Assembly (NCBI RefSeq): GCF_002005165.1 | Contig: NZ_CP019699.1 | Coordinates: 2,108,001 to 2,172,000 of the forward strand | Source: Novibacillus thermophilus | GTDB taxonomy: Bacteria; Bacillota; Bacilli; Thermoactinomycetales; Novibacillaceae | DNA length: 64,000 nt | Direction: 5' to 3' | Shown here: in pieces, positions 9,744 through 19,499 of the stretch | Layout: the number at the start of each line of letters is the position of its first letter | Position numbering within the stretch: position 1 is the first letter of the stretch | Translations under genes and position numbers: made by a program | Notes under the pieces: generated by a model | Databases searched by the model: none | What the model was told of the DNA's origin: nothing | Seen by the model: only the letters and a program-made list of their open reading frames with translations

Positions 9744-10901
9744 ATGGAACAAACGTTGACGGACAGAGCGTATTGGATCGAGGCGATGTGTAAAATTGCA
9801 GATCCGGTATTGCGGGCCTTGAGTGAAAGGCGTTTGAAACGATCAATGCCTGTTGAATGCAGGGAAGGGACACATCGCGAGAGATTCTCCCATCTTGAGG
9901 CTATGGGGAGATTGCTGGCAGGAATGGCACCGTGGTTGGAAGGCGGTGCGACCGAAGGAGACGAAAATCGCTTACGTGAACACTACTGCACTCTGGCAAG
10001 GATGGCCGTCGATGCCGGCACTGATCCGGAATCACCCGATTATATGAACTTCTCTGAAGACTTTCAGCCGATAGTCGATAGCGCCTATTTGTCCCAGGCC
10101 ATATTGCGTGCCCCCACAGAACTGTGGGAAAAACTCGACGACCGAGTGAAGCAACATGTCATTAACGCTTTGAAGAAAACGAGGTCGAGGAAACCGTTCT
10201 TTATGAACTGGCTCCTGTTTTCTGCCATGACGGAAACGACTTTGTACAAAGTAGGGGTAAGTGACTGGGATCCGATGCGAATTGATTATGCAATTAAACA
10301 GCACGACCAATGGTATGTAGGAGATGGTCTGTACAGCGATGGCCCAGACTATCACTGGGATTATTACAACAGCTACGTCATTCATCCCATGTTAGTCGAC
10401 ATTCTCGAACATGTAGGGGATGAATACGATGAATGGCAGGCACGGCGGGAGCCGATTTTAGAAAGGGCCCAAAGGTATGCAGCCATCCAGGAACGGTTAA
10501 TATCGCCGGAAGGAACGTTTCCTCCGATCGGGCGCTCTCTGGCCTACCGTTTTGGTGCCCTGCAAAGCCTTGCTCAGAGCGCTTTACGCGACGAACTCCC
10601 GCACACAGTATCTCCCGCTCAAGTCAGAAGCGCCTTAACTGCTGTTATTCGCCGGTCGTTGGAACAACCGGGGACCTTTACGGAAGAGGGCTGGTTAACG
10701 ATCGGGCATTGTGGCCAACAACCGGAAATCGGTGAGATTTATATTTCAACAGGAAGCTTGTACATGTGTGCGGCTGTCTTTTTGCCGTTGGGACTCCCGG
10801 AGGCACACCCTTTTTGGAGTGATCCGCCTGAAGACTGGACAGCAAAAAAAGCTTGGTCAGGTCGCCCTTTTCCAATCGACCGCGCTTTAGAAGATGCATA
10901 G
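9744..10901 (+). CDS. DUF2264 domain protein (predicted glycan-active)
   Basis: 385-residue protein whose N-terminus (TDRAYWIEAMCKIADPVLRAL, then HLEAMGRLLAGMAPWL) and central YVGDGLYSDGPDYHWDYYNSYVIHPM block match the DUF2264 family as I know it. The family is an alpha/alpha-barrel group often encoded with rhamnogalacturonan or other polysaccharide utilisation genes; a catalytic role is not firmly established. No signal peptide, so cytoplasmic. GGCGAGGAGGAGAGG precedes the ATG. It is the last gene of the operon and is followed by a terminator. Likely acts with the heparinase-like enzyme on imported oligosaccharide. Confidence 0.8.
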   Translation: MEQTLTDRAYWIEAMCKIADPVLRALSERRLKRSMPVECREGTHRERFSHLEAMGRLLAGMAPWLEGGATEGDENRLREHYCTLARMAVDAGTDPESPDYMNFSEDFQPIVDSAYLSQAILRAPTELWEKLDDRVKQHVINALKKTRSRKPFFMNWLLFSAMTETTLYKVGVSDWDPMRIDYAIKQHDQWYVGDGLYSDGPDYHWDYYNSYVIHPMLVDILEHVGDEYDEWQARREPILERAQRYAAIQERLISPEGTFPPIGRSLAYRFGALQSLAQSALRDELPHTVSPAQVRSALTAVIRRSLEQPGTFTEEGWLTIGHCGQQPEIGEIYISTGSLYMCAAVFLPLGLPEAHPFWSDPPEDWTAKKAWSGRPFPIDRALEDA

Positions 10902-10989
10902 CTAGTTCCCAAATGGATGGATGGCTGAACAAGCATGTGTCGCGCTTCAGTTAGATGTCAATGCGCTGATCAGGAAGTAGCGACAGATG

Positions 10990-11033
10990 CCCTCCTGTGA
11001 CGGGAAAACCCATTACAGGGGGGTTAATTTTTT
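10990..11033 (+). terminator. Rho-independent terminator after the glycan operon
   Basis: Outer stem CCTCCTGT (10991-10998) pairs with ACAGGGGG (11015-11022), and an inner GGG-AAAA-CCC stem extends it. A T-rich stretch follows at 11024-11033. It separates the DUF2264 gene from the rhamnose operon. Confidence 0.75.
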
Positions 11034-11081
11034 CGCATTAAAGAGAAAGAAGTCGATACATTTTATTTTTTTAAAAACCCC

Positions 11082-11110
11082 TTCCCAAATTCAAAGAAAA
11101 CAGATATAAT
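11082..11110 (+). promoter_or_regulatory. Probable sigma-A promoter of the rhamnose operon
   Basis: A perfect TATAAT at 11105-11110 lies 17 bases downstream of a weak -35 (TTCCCA, 11082-11087), about 40 bases before the aldolase start. A poor -35 fits an activated or tightly regulated promoter. An A-rich stretch with ATAATCAAAAACAAATAAAC directly follows and resembles the A-rich motifs near the DeoR gene at 21804; it is a candidate DeoR-type operator. Confidence 0.5.
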
Positions 11111-11152
11111 CAAAAACAAATAAACACTCTTCAATAAATGTGAGGGAGAAAC

Positions 11153-13227
11153 ATGCCTGCTAATCTTTGGGATCATCAAAAAGCAAGCCGTTTACAAAAA
11201 GGGTTGGATGAGCTCGTTTACCGGTCGAACTTGCTGGGTCAAGATCGGTCTGTCGCAAACTGGGGCGGCGGTAACACTTCGATGAAAACGGTGGAACGAG
11301 ACTTTCGCGGACGCGAGACGTCGGTCATGTGGGTAAAAGGAAGCGGTTCCGACCTCGCCACGATGAAAGCGGATAACTTTACGGCGTTGCGACTCGACGA
11401 TGTGCTGCCCCTGATGGACCGCGATGAGATGTCAGACGAAGAAATGGTGTCGTATTTGACACACTGCATGATGGACAGCAAGCATCCGCGCATGTCCATC
11501 GAAACGCTGTTGCACGCCTTTTTGCCTTTTCAGCATGTGGACCACACCCACCCTGATGCGATTATCAGCATTTGCTGTGCAGATAACGGAAAAGAGATTG
11601 CCCAAGAGATTTACGGTGATCGTTTCGTCTGGGTGCCGTACATACGACCGGGGTTCCAATTGTCGAAAATGATTGCCGAGCGCGTGCGAGAAAACCCCCG
11701 AGCCGAATTGGTGCTCATGGAAAAGCACGGTCTCGTGACGTGGGGAGAAACGTCGGAAGCGTGTTACCACAACACGGTCAACATCATTCAAGAGGCGGAA
11801 GCATACATCGCCCGACGGACTGAAAAGGTGAAGGACAGCCTGTTCGGCGGACAAAAAGTGAACTCGCTGGACGAAGAAAAGCGGCGTGAGACCGTTTGTG
11901 CCATCATGCCTGTCATCCGCGGCTTAGTGAGTCGAGAAAACAAAATGATTTTGCACTACGACGACTCCGACGACGTCCTCGAGTTTGTCAACAGTGCCGA
12001 CGCTTCCCGTCTGTCGCAGATAGGGGCCGCGTGTCCGGATCACCTCGTTCACACAAAACGTGTCCCGCTGTTTGTCGACTGGGACCCGTCATCCCAGCAT
12101 GTGAACGATTTAGTTGACCGGATTAAAGACGGCATCGAAAGGTATGCCGAAACGTACACCGCTTACTTCAACCGGAACAAACAGGACGGAGACACGATGT
12201 TTGAGCCGTACCCGCGCGTCATCCTCATACCCGGCATCGGGATGGTGACCACGGGTAAGAGCAAGGCGATGGCAGAAGTGAGTGCGGCGCTGTACCACCG
12301 TGCCATTGCCGTCATGGCCGGAGCGACAGTGCTGGGTCAATTCGTCTCCCTCAATGAGGAAGAATCGTTTGCGGTCGAGTACTGGCCTTTGGAACTGTAC
12401 AAACTGACACTCGCTCCCCCGGAAAAAGAGTTTTCCCGACACGTCGCCCTCATTACAGGAGGAGCAGGCGGGATCGGCAGCAAGGTAGCCCGGCGACTGG
12501 TAGAAGACGGGGCGCACGTCGTCCTGGCCGACTTAAACGTTGAAGGGGCGACAAAAGTAGCCCGGGAGCTAAACGAAGCGGCGGGGCGGAGAGGGCACTG
12601 GCCGTTCAAGCTGACGTGTCGGACGAAAAGATGGTGGAAGCGGCATTTCGTGAAGCGGTCCTCCGCTACGGCGGGGTCGATATTCTCGTGAACAACGCAG
12701 GTCTCGCCACATCGAGTCCTCTGGAAGAAACGTCTGTCGAAGAGTGGAATTTGAACATGAACGTCCTCGCTACAGGATACTTCCTGGTGGCGAAAGAAGC
12801 CTACCGTCTGATGAAACTGCAAAACATCGGCGGATCCATGGTGTTCGTCGGCTCGAAAAACTCCATTTACGCCGGCAAAAATGCTTCAGCTTACAGCTCG
12901 GCGAAAGCAGCGGAAGTTCACCTCGCCCGCTGTATTGCGGCAGAAGGCGGACCGTACGGCATCCGCGTCAATTCGGTGCTGCCCGACGCCGTGTTGGAAG
13001 GGTCCGCCATCTGGAATTCTCAGTGGCGGGAAGAACGGGCGGCCGCCTACGGTATCGAGCCGGATGAACTTGAAGAACACTATCGTCATCGAACTGTGCT
13101 GAACGTGAACGTGTACCCTGGCGATGTCGCGGAAGCCGTCGCATTTCTCGCCTCCTCCCGCGCAGCCAAAACGACTGGCTGCATGATCACCGTGGACGGC
13201 GGTGTGCCGGCGGCGTTTACGCGGTAG
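11153..13227 (+). pseudogene. rhaEW: Bifunctional rhamnulose-1-phosphate aldolase / lactaldehyde dehydrogenase, frameshifted
   Basis: Class II aldolase domain (residues about 1-420, with HTHPDAI and MEKHGLVTWG metal-site motifs) followed by a short-chain dehydrogenase domain (ALITGGAGGIG nucleotide motif, then YSSAKAAEVHLAR catalytic Tyr/Lys). It matches the YuxG/RhaEW family that cleaves L-rhamnulose 1-phosphate to DHAP and L-lactaldehyde and then oxidises or reduces the lactaldehyde. The frame is lost at the GGGG run 12583-12586: the first frame stops at 12691 and the homologous protein resumes as ALAVQADVSDEK in the other frame. Adding one G restores a continuous product of about 691 residues, close to the usual length. 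Most likely a sequencing shortfall, as with the other lesions in this window. First gene of the rhamnose operon. Confidence 0.88.
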
Positions 13228-13270
13228 TCAATCCTGTGTCGTGGAAAGATTCAATCTGGAGGGATTTCAA

Positions 13271-14494
13271 GTGAGTGACATTCAGTACCAGGCGTTTGAA
13301 ACCCGTCAAAAGGAGCGGGGGATCGACATCGAAGCTGTGAAGCGCGAACTGAAGGCACTGAAAGTCGAGACCCCTTCCTGGGGGTACGGCGACTCGGGAA
13401 CGCGGTTCAAAGTGTTTAAAAAAGTCGGCGTCCCCCGCGATCCGTTTGAAAAATTGGACGACGCGGCCGTCGTTCACAAACTGACCGGCCTTACACCTTC
13501 CGTCGCCATCCACATTCCGTGGGACAAGGTGGACGATTACACGCAACTGTCGGAGTACGCGGCATCCCTCGGGCTTCGCATCGGGGCGGTGAATCCCAAT
13601 TTGTTTCAGGAAGACGACTACATGCTGGGCAGCATTACGAATGCCGATGAAAACGTTCGGAAAAAAGCGGTCGACCACTTGCTGGAATGCGTCGAGATTG
13701 CGAAAGAAGTCGGATCAGACATTGTCAGTCTCTGGCTGGCCGACGGGACGAACTATCCCGGACAGGCGGACATCCGAAAACGCAAGCACTGGATGGAGGA
13801 AGCGTTGGCCCAAACGTATCAAGCGCTGGAGTCCGGCATGCGGTTGCTGATCGAATACAAATTTTTCGAGCCTGCTTTTTACCATACGGATCTGGCTGAC
13901 TGGGGGATGGCGTACAACACAGCTGTAAAATTGGGGCCTCAAGCTGAAGTGCTGGTGGACACCGGCCATCACGCCCAGGGGACAAACGTGGAACACATCG
14001 TCGCCTATTTGCTGGACGAGGAGCGGCTCGGCGGATTTCATTTCAACTCGCGCAAGTATGCCGACGATGACCTGATCGTCGGAGCCATCAACCCGTACGA
14101 ACTGTTTCTCATTTTCTATCAAATACTAGCGGCGTTGCGTGACGACGAACATCCCGGAACGCAACAGACTGCGAGACGGATTGCGTACATGATCGACCAA
14201 AGCCACAACATTGAGCCGAAAATTCCTGCCATGATCCGGTCGCTCCTCAATGTGCAGACGTACTACGCCAAAGCGCTGTTGATCCAATGGGACGAACTTG
14301 AGGACGCCCAGGCCAAACAAGATGTGTTGCGAGCAGAGGCTTGTGTGCGTGAAGCGTTTGAACAAGATGTCACGCCTCTCCTGCATGCCGTGCGGGAGGA
14401 GATGAACGTGCCGCGGGACCCGATGAAAGCTTTCTATGAAAGCGGCTACCTGGACAAGATTCAAGAACGCGGTGTAGGCGGAGCCAGTTGGTGA
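13271..14494 (+). CDS. rhaA: L-rhamnose isomerase (RhaI type)
   Basis: 407-residue TIM-barrel aldose-ketose isomerase that converts L-rhamnose to L-rhamnulose with divalent metal. Visible motifs include WGYGDSGTRF, VDTGHHAQGTNVEH and FHFNSRKYADDDL, the metal- and substrate-site blocks of the Gram-positive/Pseudomonas-type RhaI family rather than the E. coli type. The open frame extends back to 13202, but CTGGAGGG lies 8 bases upstream of the GTG at 13271, giving the preferred start. It sits between the aldolase/dehydrogenase and the kinase, completing the phosphorylating rhamnose pathway. Confidence 0.9.
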   Translation: MSDIQYQAFETRQKERGIDIEAVKRELKALKVETPSWGYGDSGTRFKVFKKVGVPRDPFEKLDDAAVVHKLTGLTPSVAIHIPWDKVDDYTQLSEYAASLGLRIGAVNPNLFQEDDYMLGSITNADENVRKKAVDHLLECVEIAKEVGSDIVSLWLADGTNYPGQADIRKRKHWMEEALAQTYQALESGMRLLIEYKFFEPAFYHTDLADWGMAYNTAVKLGPQAEVLVDTGHHAQGTNVEHIVAYLLDEERLGGFHFNSRKYADDDLIVGAINPYELFLIFYQILAALRDDEHPGTQQTARRIAYMIDQSHNIEPKIPAMIRSLLNVQTYYAKALLIQWDELEDAQAKQDVLRAEACVREAFEQDVTPLLHAVREEMNVPRDPMKAFYESGYLDKIQERGVGGASW

Positions 14495-14538
14495 CGTGTC
14501 GTCGGTTCTCATGATTTCAGCATTTGGGGGAACTCGTC

Positions 14539-16054
14539 ATGGGTAAGCGGAATGGACAGGTGTGGAATGGATTAGCCGTCGATCTCGGGGCATCCAGTGG
14601 TTTGGTGCTCTTAGCTCAGTATGACGGTGAACGCCTGCAGTTTGAAGAAATTCACTCGTTTAAAAACGAGCCGGTGAGACTTCACTCCACCCTTCATTGG
14701 GATATATTGCGACTGTTCCACGAAATAAAAGGTGGTTTGCGGAGAGCGGAGAAGCGAGTGAAAAAGGACGGGGGAAGTGTGGCGTCGCTGGGGATTGACT
14801 CTTGGGCGGTGGATTACGGCCTTCTCGACCGCTCCGGCCGCCTCCTCGGCAATCCCGTCCACTACCGAAACGAGGCACACGCCGGCGCGATGGAAAAGTT
14901 GCTGAAACGCATCCCGCGGGACACTATTTTTCGGGAGACCGGGATACAGTTCATGCCGATCAACACGATTTACCAGCTCAGTGCCATGAAGGATGAAGAC
15001 CACCCCCATCTGGAACAAGCGGAGACGTTTCTCATGATTCCCGATCTCATTCACTATTTCCTAACCGGTGAGAAAGCGGCCGAACTGACAAACGCCACGA
15101 CGACCCAACTGTTTGATCCGACGCGGCGAACGTGGTCTGAGCCGTTGATCGGACAGCTGGGACTGCCGCGCCCCATCTTTCCCCCATCGTGGAGCCAGGG
15201 ACAGAGATCGGAAAAGTGTTACCGTCCGTGTCGGAAGAAATTGGGGATATAAAGGCTAACGTCATCGCGGTGGCGACCCACGATACAGGATCTGCTGTCG
15301 CTGCGGTACCGGCACAGACAGAACGTTTTGCGTACTTGTCGTCTGGAACGTGGTCCCTCTTGGGGACAGAAGTAAAGGAGCCGGTGTTGTCTGATCGGGC
15401 GTTGGCGCTAAACTTCACCAATGAAGGCGGGGTCAACGGAACGTATCGGCTGCTCAAAAACATCATGGGGCTGTGGCTGTTACAAGAAGTGAAGCGGGTG
15501 TGGGAAGCGGAGGGGGATGCGTACACTTGGGACGAATTGACACACTTAACGTCTTCCGCCCCCCGTTTGTGTCCCTCGTCGATCCCGATGCTCCCGAGTT
15601 TTTGACACCCGGAGACATGCCGGAGCGCATCCGGGCGTACTGTCGCAAAACCGGGCAGCCTGTCCCCGAAACCCGGGGGGCGGTACTGCGGTGTATTACA
15701 GAGAGTCTCGCCCTTAAGCACCGTTTCGTCCTCGACCTGCTGGAAGAACTGACGGGACAACCGTTAGATGTGCTGCACATGGTGGGAGGCGGGACGCGGA
15801 ACGAGCTCTTGTGTCAGTGGACGGCTAACGCCTGCGGCCGGCCGGTCGTCACCGGTCCAGTGGAAGCGAGCAGCTTAGGGAACATTTTAGTCCAGCTGAT
15901 GGCAGCCGGAGAAGTCAATTCCCTGTCGGAAGGCCGACAGCTCATCTCCCAGTCCGTCCCGTTGAAAACGTATGAGCCAAAGGACAGGGACTTGTGGAGT
16001 GAAGCGTATGAGAGATTTAACAGATTGTGCCGCCTTCCCCAGCAGCAGTCCTGA
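14539..16054 (+). pseudogene. rhaB: Rhamnulokinase, frameshifted twice
   Basis: FGGY-family sugar kinase phosphorylating L-rhamnulose. The N-terminal ATPase fold (LAVDLGASSGLVLLAQYD), SWAVDYGLLDRSGRLL, the [14 protein letters not shown] loop, [10 protein letters not shown] and HMVGGGTRNELLCQWTAN are all present and in order, but in three frames. The first break is at CCCCC 15181-15185 (FPPSW instead of [12 protein letters not shown]), the second at the six-C run 15559-15564 (SSAPRLCPS instead of [13 protein letters not shown]). One C added at each gives about 505 residues, close to the family length. GGGGGA lies 7 bases before ATG 14539. The kinase is probably intact in the organism. Confidence 0.88.
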
Positions 16055-16153
16055 ACAAGGCAGTCTGTCACGCTATCAGCAACTATTTCCGCTCTTTTTG
16101 GTGCAGAAAAAGTCTACGTTATGCAGTGGAATTGGCAAAGTAGGAGGAATGAG

Positions 16154-16915
16154 ATGTTAGTTGCAGAGAGGCACCGTGAAATTGTGGCGGTCGTCAACAA
16201 AAGAGGCAGTATACGGGTCACGGAATTGGCACAGTTATTCCATGTAACAGAAGAGACGATTCGCCGGGATTTGGAAAAGTTAGAATCGCAAGGAAAGCTC
16301 CAACGGAGTCACGGTGGAGCGGTTCGTACGGAGAGCACAGAGAGGGAGACACCTTTTTCGGAGCGGGAAATTGCCCACGTTAAAGAGAAGTCTGCCATCG
16401 CCCGGGAAGCCGTGAAACGGGTGGAAGAGTACGACTCCATTATACTGGACGCCAGTACGACTGCTTGGCAAATGGCGCGATTACTCCCGAACATTCGCCT
16501 TACAGTCGTCACAAACGCGATTAAAGTGGCGATGGAATTGGCGAACCGGTCACGGATTACCGTGATTTCAACCGGCGGGACACTGTCCCCGGAGTCGCTG
16601 TCGTACGTCGGTCCGTTAGCCGAGCGGTCGTTGGAAACGTATCACGTGAACAAACTGTTTTTCTCTTGCAGCGGATTACACACCGAACACGGATTGAGTG
16701 ATCCGACAGAATGGCAAGCGGTACTCAAAAGGCGCATGATGTCCATCGCCGGACAGTGTTACTTGCTGGTGGACCACAGTAAATTCGGGGTTCAGGCGTT
16801 TTCGACCATTGCCGATGTCGCAGGTGTTCACGAAGTGATCACAGACGACAAAGTTGATTCGGACAGTGTAAAACAGCTGGAACAAGTCGGGGTTTCTGTC
16901 ACATTGGCGACATAG
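16154..16915 (+). CDS. DeoR-family transcriptional regulator of rhamnose genes
   Basis: 253-residue repressor. N-terminal winged helix (IVAVVNKRGSIRVTELAQLF and EETIRRDLEKLESQGKLQR) is the DeoR signature; the C-terminal sugar-phosphate sensor domain shows DASTTAWQMARLLP, VVTNAIKVAMEL and VVISTGG-like blocks plus DHSKFGVQAF. TAGGAGGAATGAG places the start at the second in-frame ATG (16154) rather than 16121. Position between kinase and transporter genes matches RhaR of rhizobial rha loci and YulB of B. subtilis, so a rhamnulose 1-phosphate-type inducer is likely. Confidence 0.88.
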   Translation: MLVAERHREIVAVVNKRGSIRVTELAQLFHVTEETIRRDLEKLESQGKLQRSHGGAVRTESTERETPFSEREIAHVKEKSAIAREAVKRVEEYDSIILDASTTAWQMARLLPNIRLTVVTNAIKVAMELANRSRITVISTGGTLSPESLSYVGPLAERSLETYHVNKLFFSCSGLHTEHGLSDPTEWQAVLKRRMMSIAGQCYLLVDHSKFGVQAFSTIADVAGVHEVITDDKVDSDSVKQLEQVGVSVTLAT

Positions 16916-16953
16916 ACATCATGGACTCCGCTGTTTTGAAAGGAGGTAAAAGG

Positions 16954-18486
16954 GTGGAATCTAAGACACCGTTTCTAAAATTGACGGGGATCAGTAAAAC
17001 ATTTCCAGGGGTCAAGGCGCTGGACAACGTACAGCTGGAACTTTTGGAAGGGGAAGTCCACGCGTTAATGGGAGAAAACGGGGCCGGCAAATCGACGTTG
17101 ATCAAAATATTGGCCGGTGTATTGGATCCCGATGAAGGGGGGCAAATCGTACTGGACGGCGAGCCTGTCCGCTTCCGCGATCCCCTCGACGCGTTACAGC
17201 GCGGCATTTCCGTCATCTACCAAGATTTGAGCCTGTTTACGAACTTGACTGTGGCCGAAAACATTACGTTTGGAACACAGATGGAACTCGGTGCCTTCCG
17301 CCGCGTGCACTGGAAAAAGATAAGGGAACAGGCGCAAGAAGCGCTGGATCAACTGGGGATGGAGCTAGATTTGAGACAGCGGCTAAGCGAGCTGAGTATC
17401 GCCAAACAGCAGATGGTGGCCCTCGCCCGGGCACTGCAGTCTGAAGCCCGGCTGATCATTATGGACGAGCCGACATCTTCCCTTTCTTCCAGTGAGATCG
17501 AACTGCTGTATCAGATTATCGAAACGTTAAAAGAAAAGAACATCGCTGTGCTGTTTATCAGTCACAAATTTCAAGAAGTGTTCAAAGTGGCGGATCGAAT
17601 TACCGTGTTGCGCGACGGGCAGTACATCTCGACGGATCCGATAGAAAAAGTCACCGAGGATTCTCTCGTACAAAAAATGGTCGGGCGGTCCATTTTGTTC
17701 GAGCCCCTTAACGAGAAGAGTGCGGCGCGGGAAGACACCGTACTGGAAGTGAGGAACCTCAGCCGCCAAGGCCAGTTCCACAACATTTCACTCGAGTTGA
17801 AAAAGGGAGAAATACTGGGCATAACCGGTTTGGTCGGAGCAGGGAGAAGCGAGCTCGCCCAGGCCGTGTTCGGATTGAATGCTGCCGATTCCGGCGAGAT
17901 TTTGATTGAAGGGGAAAAGGTTGCCTTTCGGCATCCGTCTGACGCCATTGAAAAAGGGATTGCTTACGTGCCTGAAAACCGAAAGTTGGAAGGTCTCGTG
18001 TTGTCCCAATCCATTTCTCGCAATATCACGATACCGATCCTGAAACGGATCAAAACGAACAAACTGCTCGATCTGAAGCGGGAGCAGCAGCTAGGTGAGA
18101 AGTACATCGCCGACCTAGATATTCGGCCGGCTGACCCTAATCGGTTGACCGGCGAACTGAGCGGCGGGAACCAGCAAAAAGTGGTCATCGGCAAGTGGCT
18201 GGCTGCTGAGCCGAAAGTGCTCATTGTCGATGAACCGACGAACGGCGTCGACATCGGGGCAAAAGTGGCGATTCACAAATTGTTGCGGCAGTTAGCGGCA
18301 GACGGGTTGGGAATTATCCTGATTTCTTCTGAGTTGCCAGAAGTGCTGACTGTCAGTGACCGCATTCTCGTAATGCGGCTGGGTCGGCTAGTCGCCGAGT
18401 TGGACGTTCAAGGAACGACGCAAGAAACCATTTTAGAGTACGCACTAGGGGAACGACAGCCAGAAGAAGGGAGGAAAGCCCTTTGA
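16954..18486 (+). CDS. rhaT: Rhamnose-type ABC transporter ATP-binding protein
   Basis: 510-residue CUT2 ATPase with two fused nucleotide-binding domains. The first has GENGAGKST, LSIAKQQMVALARAL and IIMDEPTSSLS; the second has the degenerate GLVGAGRSE Walker A, LSGGNQQKVVIGKWL and LIVDEPTNGVD, the normal RbsA/XylG pattern. AAAGGAGG directs initiation at GTG 16954, not the ATG at 16921. Its stop overlaps the TTG start of the next permease, so they are translationally coupled. Substrate assignment to L-rhamnose rests on the flanking catabolic genes and the RhaSTPQ-like arrangement. Confidence 0.88.
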   Translation: MESKTPFLKLTGISKTFPGVKALDNVQLELLEGEVHALMGENGAGKSTLIKILAGVLDPDEGGQIVLDGEPVRFRDPLDALQRGISVIYQDLSLFTNLTVAENITFGTQMELGAFRRVHWKKIREQAQEALDQLGMELDLRQRLSELSIAKQQMVALARALQSEARLIIMDEPTSSLSSSEIELLYQIIETLKEKNIAVLFISHKFQEVFKVADRITVLRDGQYISTDPIEKVTEDSLVQKMVGRSILFEPLNEKSAAREDTVLEVRNLSRQGQFHNISLELKKGEILGITGLVGAGRSELAQAVFGLNAADSGEILIEGEKVAFRHPSDAIEKGIAYVPENRKLEGLVLSQSISRNITIPILKRIKTNKLLDLKREQQLGEKYIADLDIRPADPNRLTGELSGGNQQKVVIGKWLAAEPKVLIVDEPTNGVDIGAKVAIHKLLRQLAADGLGIILISSELPEVLTVSDRILVMRLGRLVAELDVQGTTQETILEYALGERQPEEGRKAL

Positions 18487-19444
18487 AGAGCTTGATGAAA
18501 AAGAGAGAGACAGGAATCGCCGCTATTTTGCTGATCCTCTTTATTTTCGTGTCGGCGCAGTCCCCCCAGTTTTTAACCGCAAGTAACCTGATAAATGTTT
18601 TGAACAACAATGTCGTGTTAGGAATTATGGCCTTGGGTATGACTGTCGTCATTATTACAGGGGCATCGACGTGTCGGTGGGATCTATGTTAGCCGCCATC
18701 GCGGTTATCATCGGCAACTTTCTGTTCACACCGTTTGCCAATGCCTTGACCGTTGTCGTCGTTGCCCTTGCGTCCGGACTGTTACTCGGTTTCATCAACG
18801 GGTTTTTTGTCGCCAAATTTCGTATTCCGGCCATCATAGTGACACTCGGGACGCTGAGTATTTATCGCGGCGTCAACCTAGAGGTGACGAGGGGAACGTG
18901 GATTTCCGGCCTGCCCGACTGGTTTTTGCAGTTCAACCGCACCAGTTTGCTCGGCATTCCCATTCCGATTTACGTCTTCGTTTTCGCCATTCTCGTCACT
19001 TACGGCTTGCTGAACTACACGCGCATCGGCCGCTGGATTTACGCCTACGGCGGCGACGCTGAATCGGCACAGCGCATCGGCATTAAACCGGAAAAAGTCC
19101 ATCTGTTTGTATACAGTTACATGGGACTGATGACAGGGTTGGCGGCGTTGATGCACTCTGCTCAATTGGGAAACATTCAGCCTACCGCTGCCGTCGGGTT
19201 TGAACTGTTGGTCATTGCCGCCGTCGTGATCGGAGGGACGAACATTCTCGGCGGGATCGGTTCTGTCGTCGGAACGGTCCTCGGCGTGCTATTGCTCGCC
19301 TTTTTGCAAAACGGGCTCGTGCTGGCCCACATCAGTTCTTTCTGGCAAGACGTCATCATTGGCGCAATTATCGTCGCTGCCGTTACGTTTGATGTTGTAC
19401 GGGAAAAGAGGAGGCAGCGGGAGAGGGTCGCCCTCCAAGTGTAG
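18483..19444 (+). pseudogene. rhaP: Rhamnose-type ABC transporter permease, frameshifted
   Basis: CUT2 (RbsC-like) permease with about eight to ten hydrophobic segments. The N-terminal part (MKSLMKKRETGIAAILL to MTVVIITG) ends in an out-of-frame tail at 18692; the continuation (VSVGSMLAAIAVIIGN) is in the other frame. The conserved ITGGIDVSVGS motif is recovered by adding one G to GGGG at 18660-18663, giving about 320 residues, the expected length. TTG start overlaps the ATPase stop, with GGGAGG nine bases upstream. Probably a base-calling defect, since the rest of the transporter is intact. Confidence 0.87.
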
Positions 19445-19499
19445 AGCAAAGACAGAGGTGGTAAAGGTTGTGCAACATTGAGCAGGGAGGGAAAAGGTC

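Noticed and set aside
12583-12700. Programmed ribosomal frameshift in rhaEW
   Set aside because: No slippery heptamer with stimulatory structure, and the same one-base G/C shortfall recurs in unrelated genes, so a sequence error is simpler.
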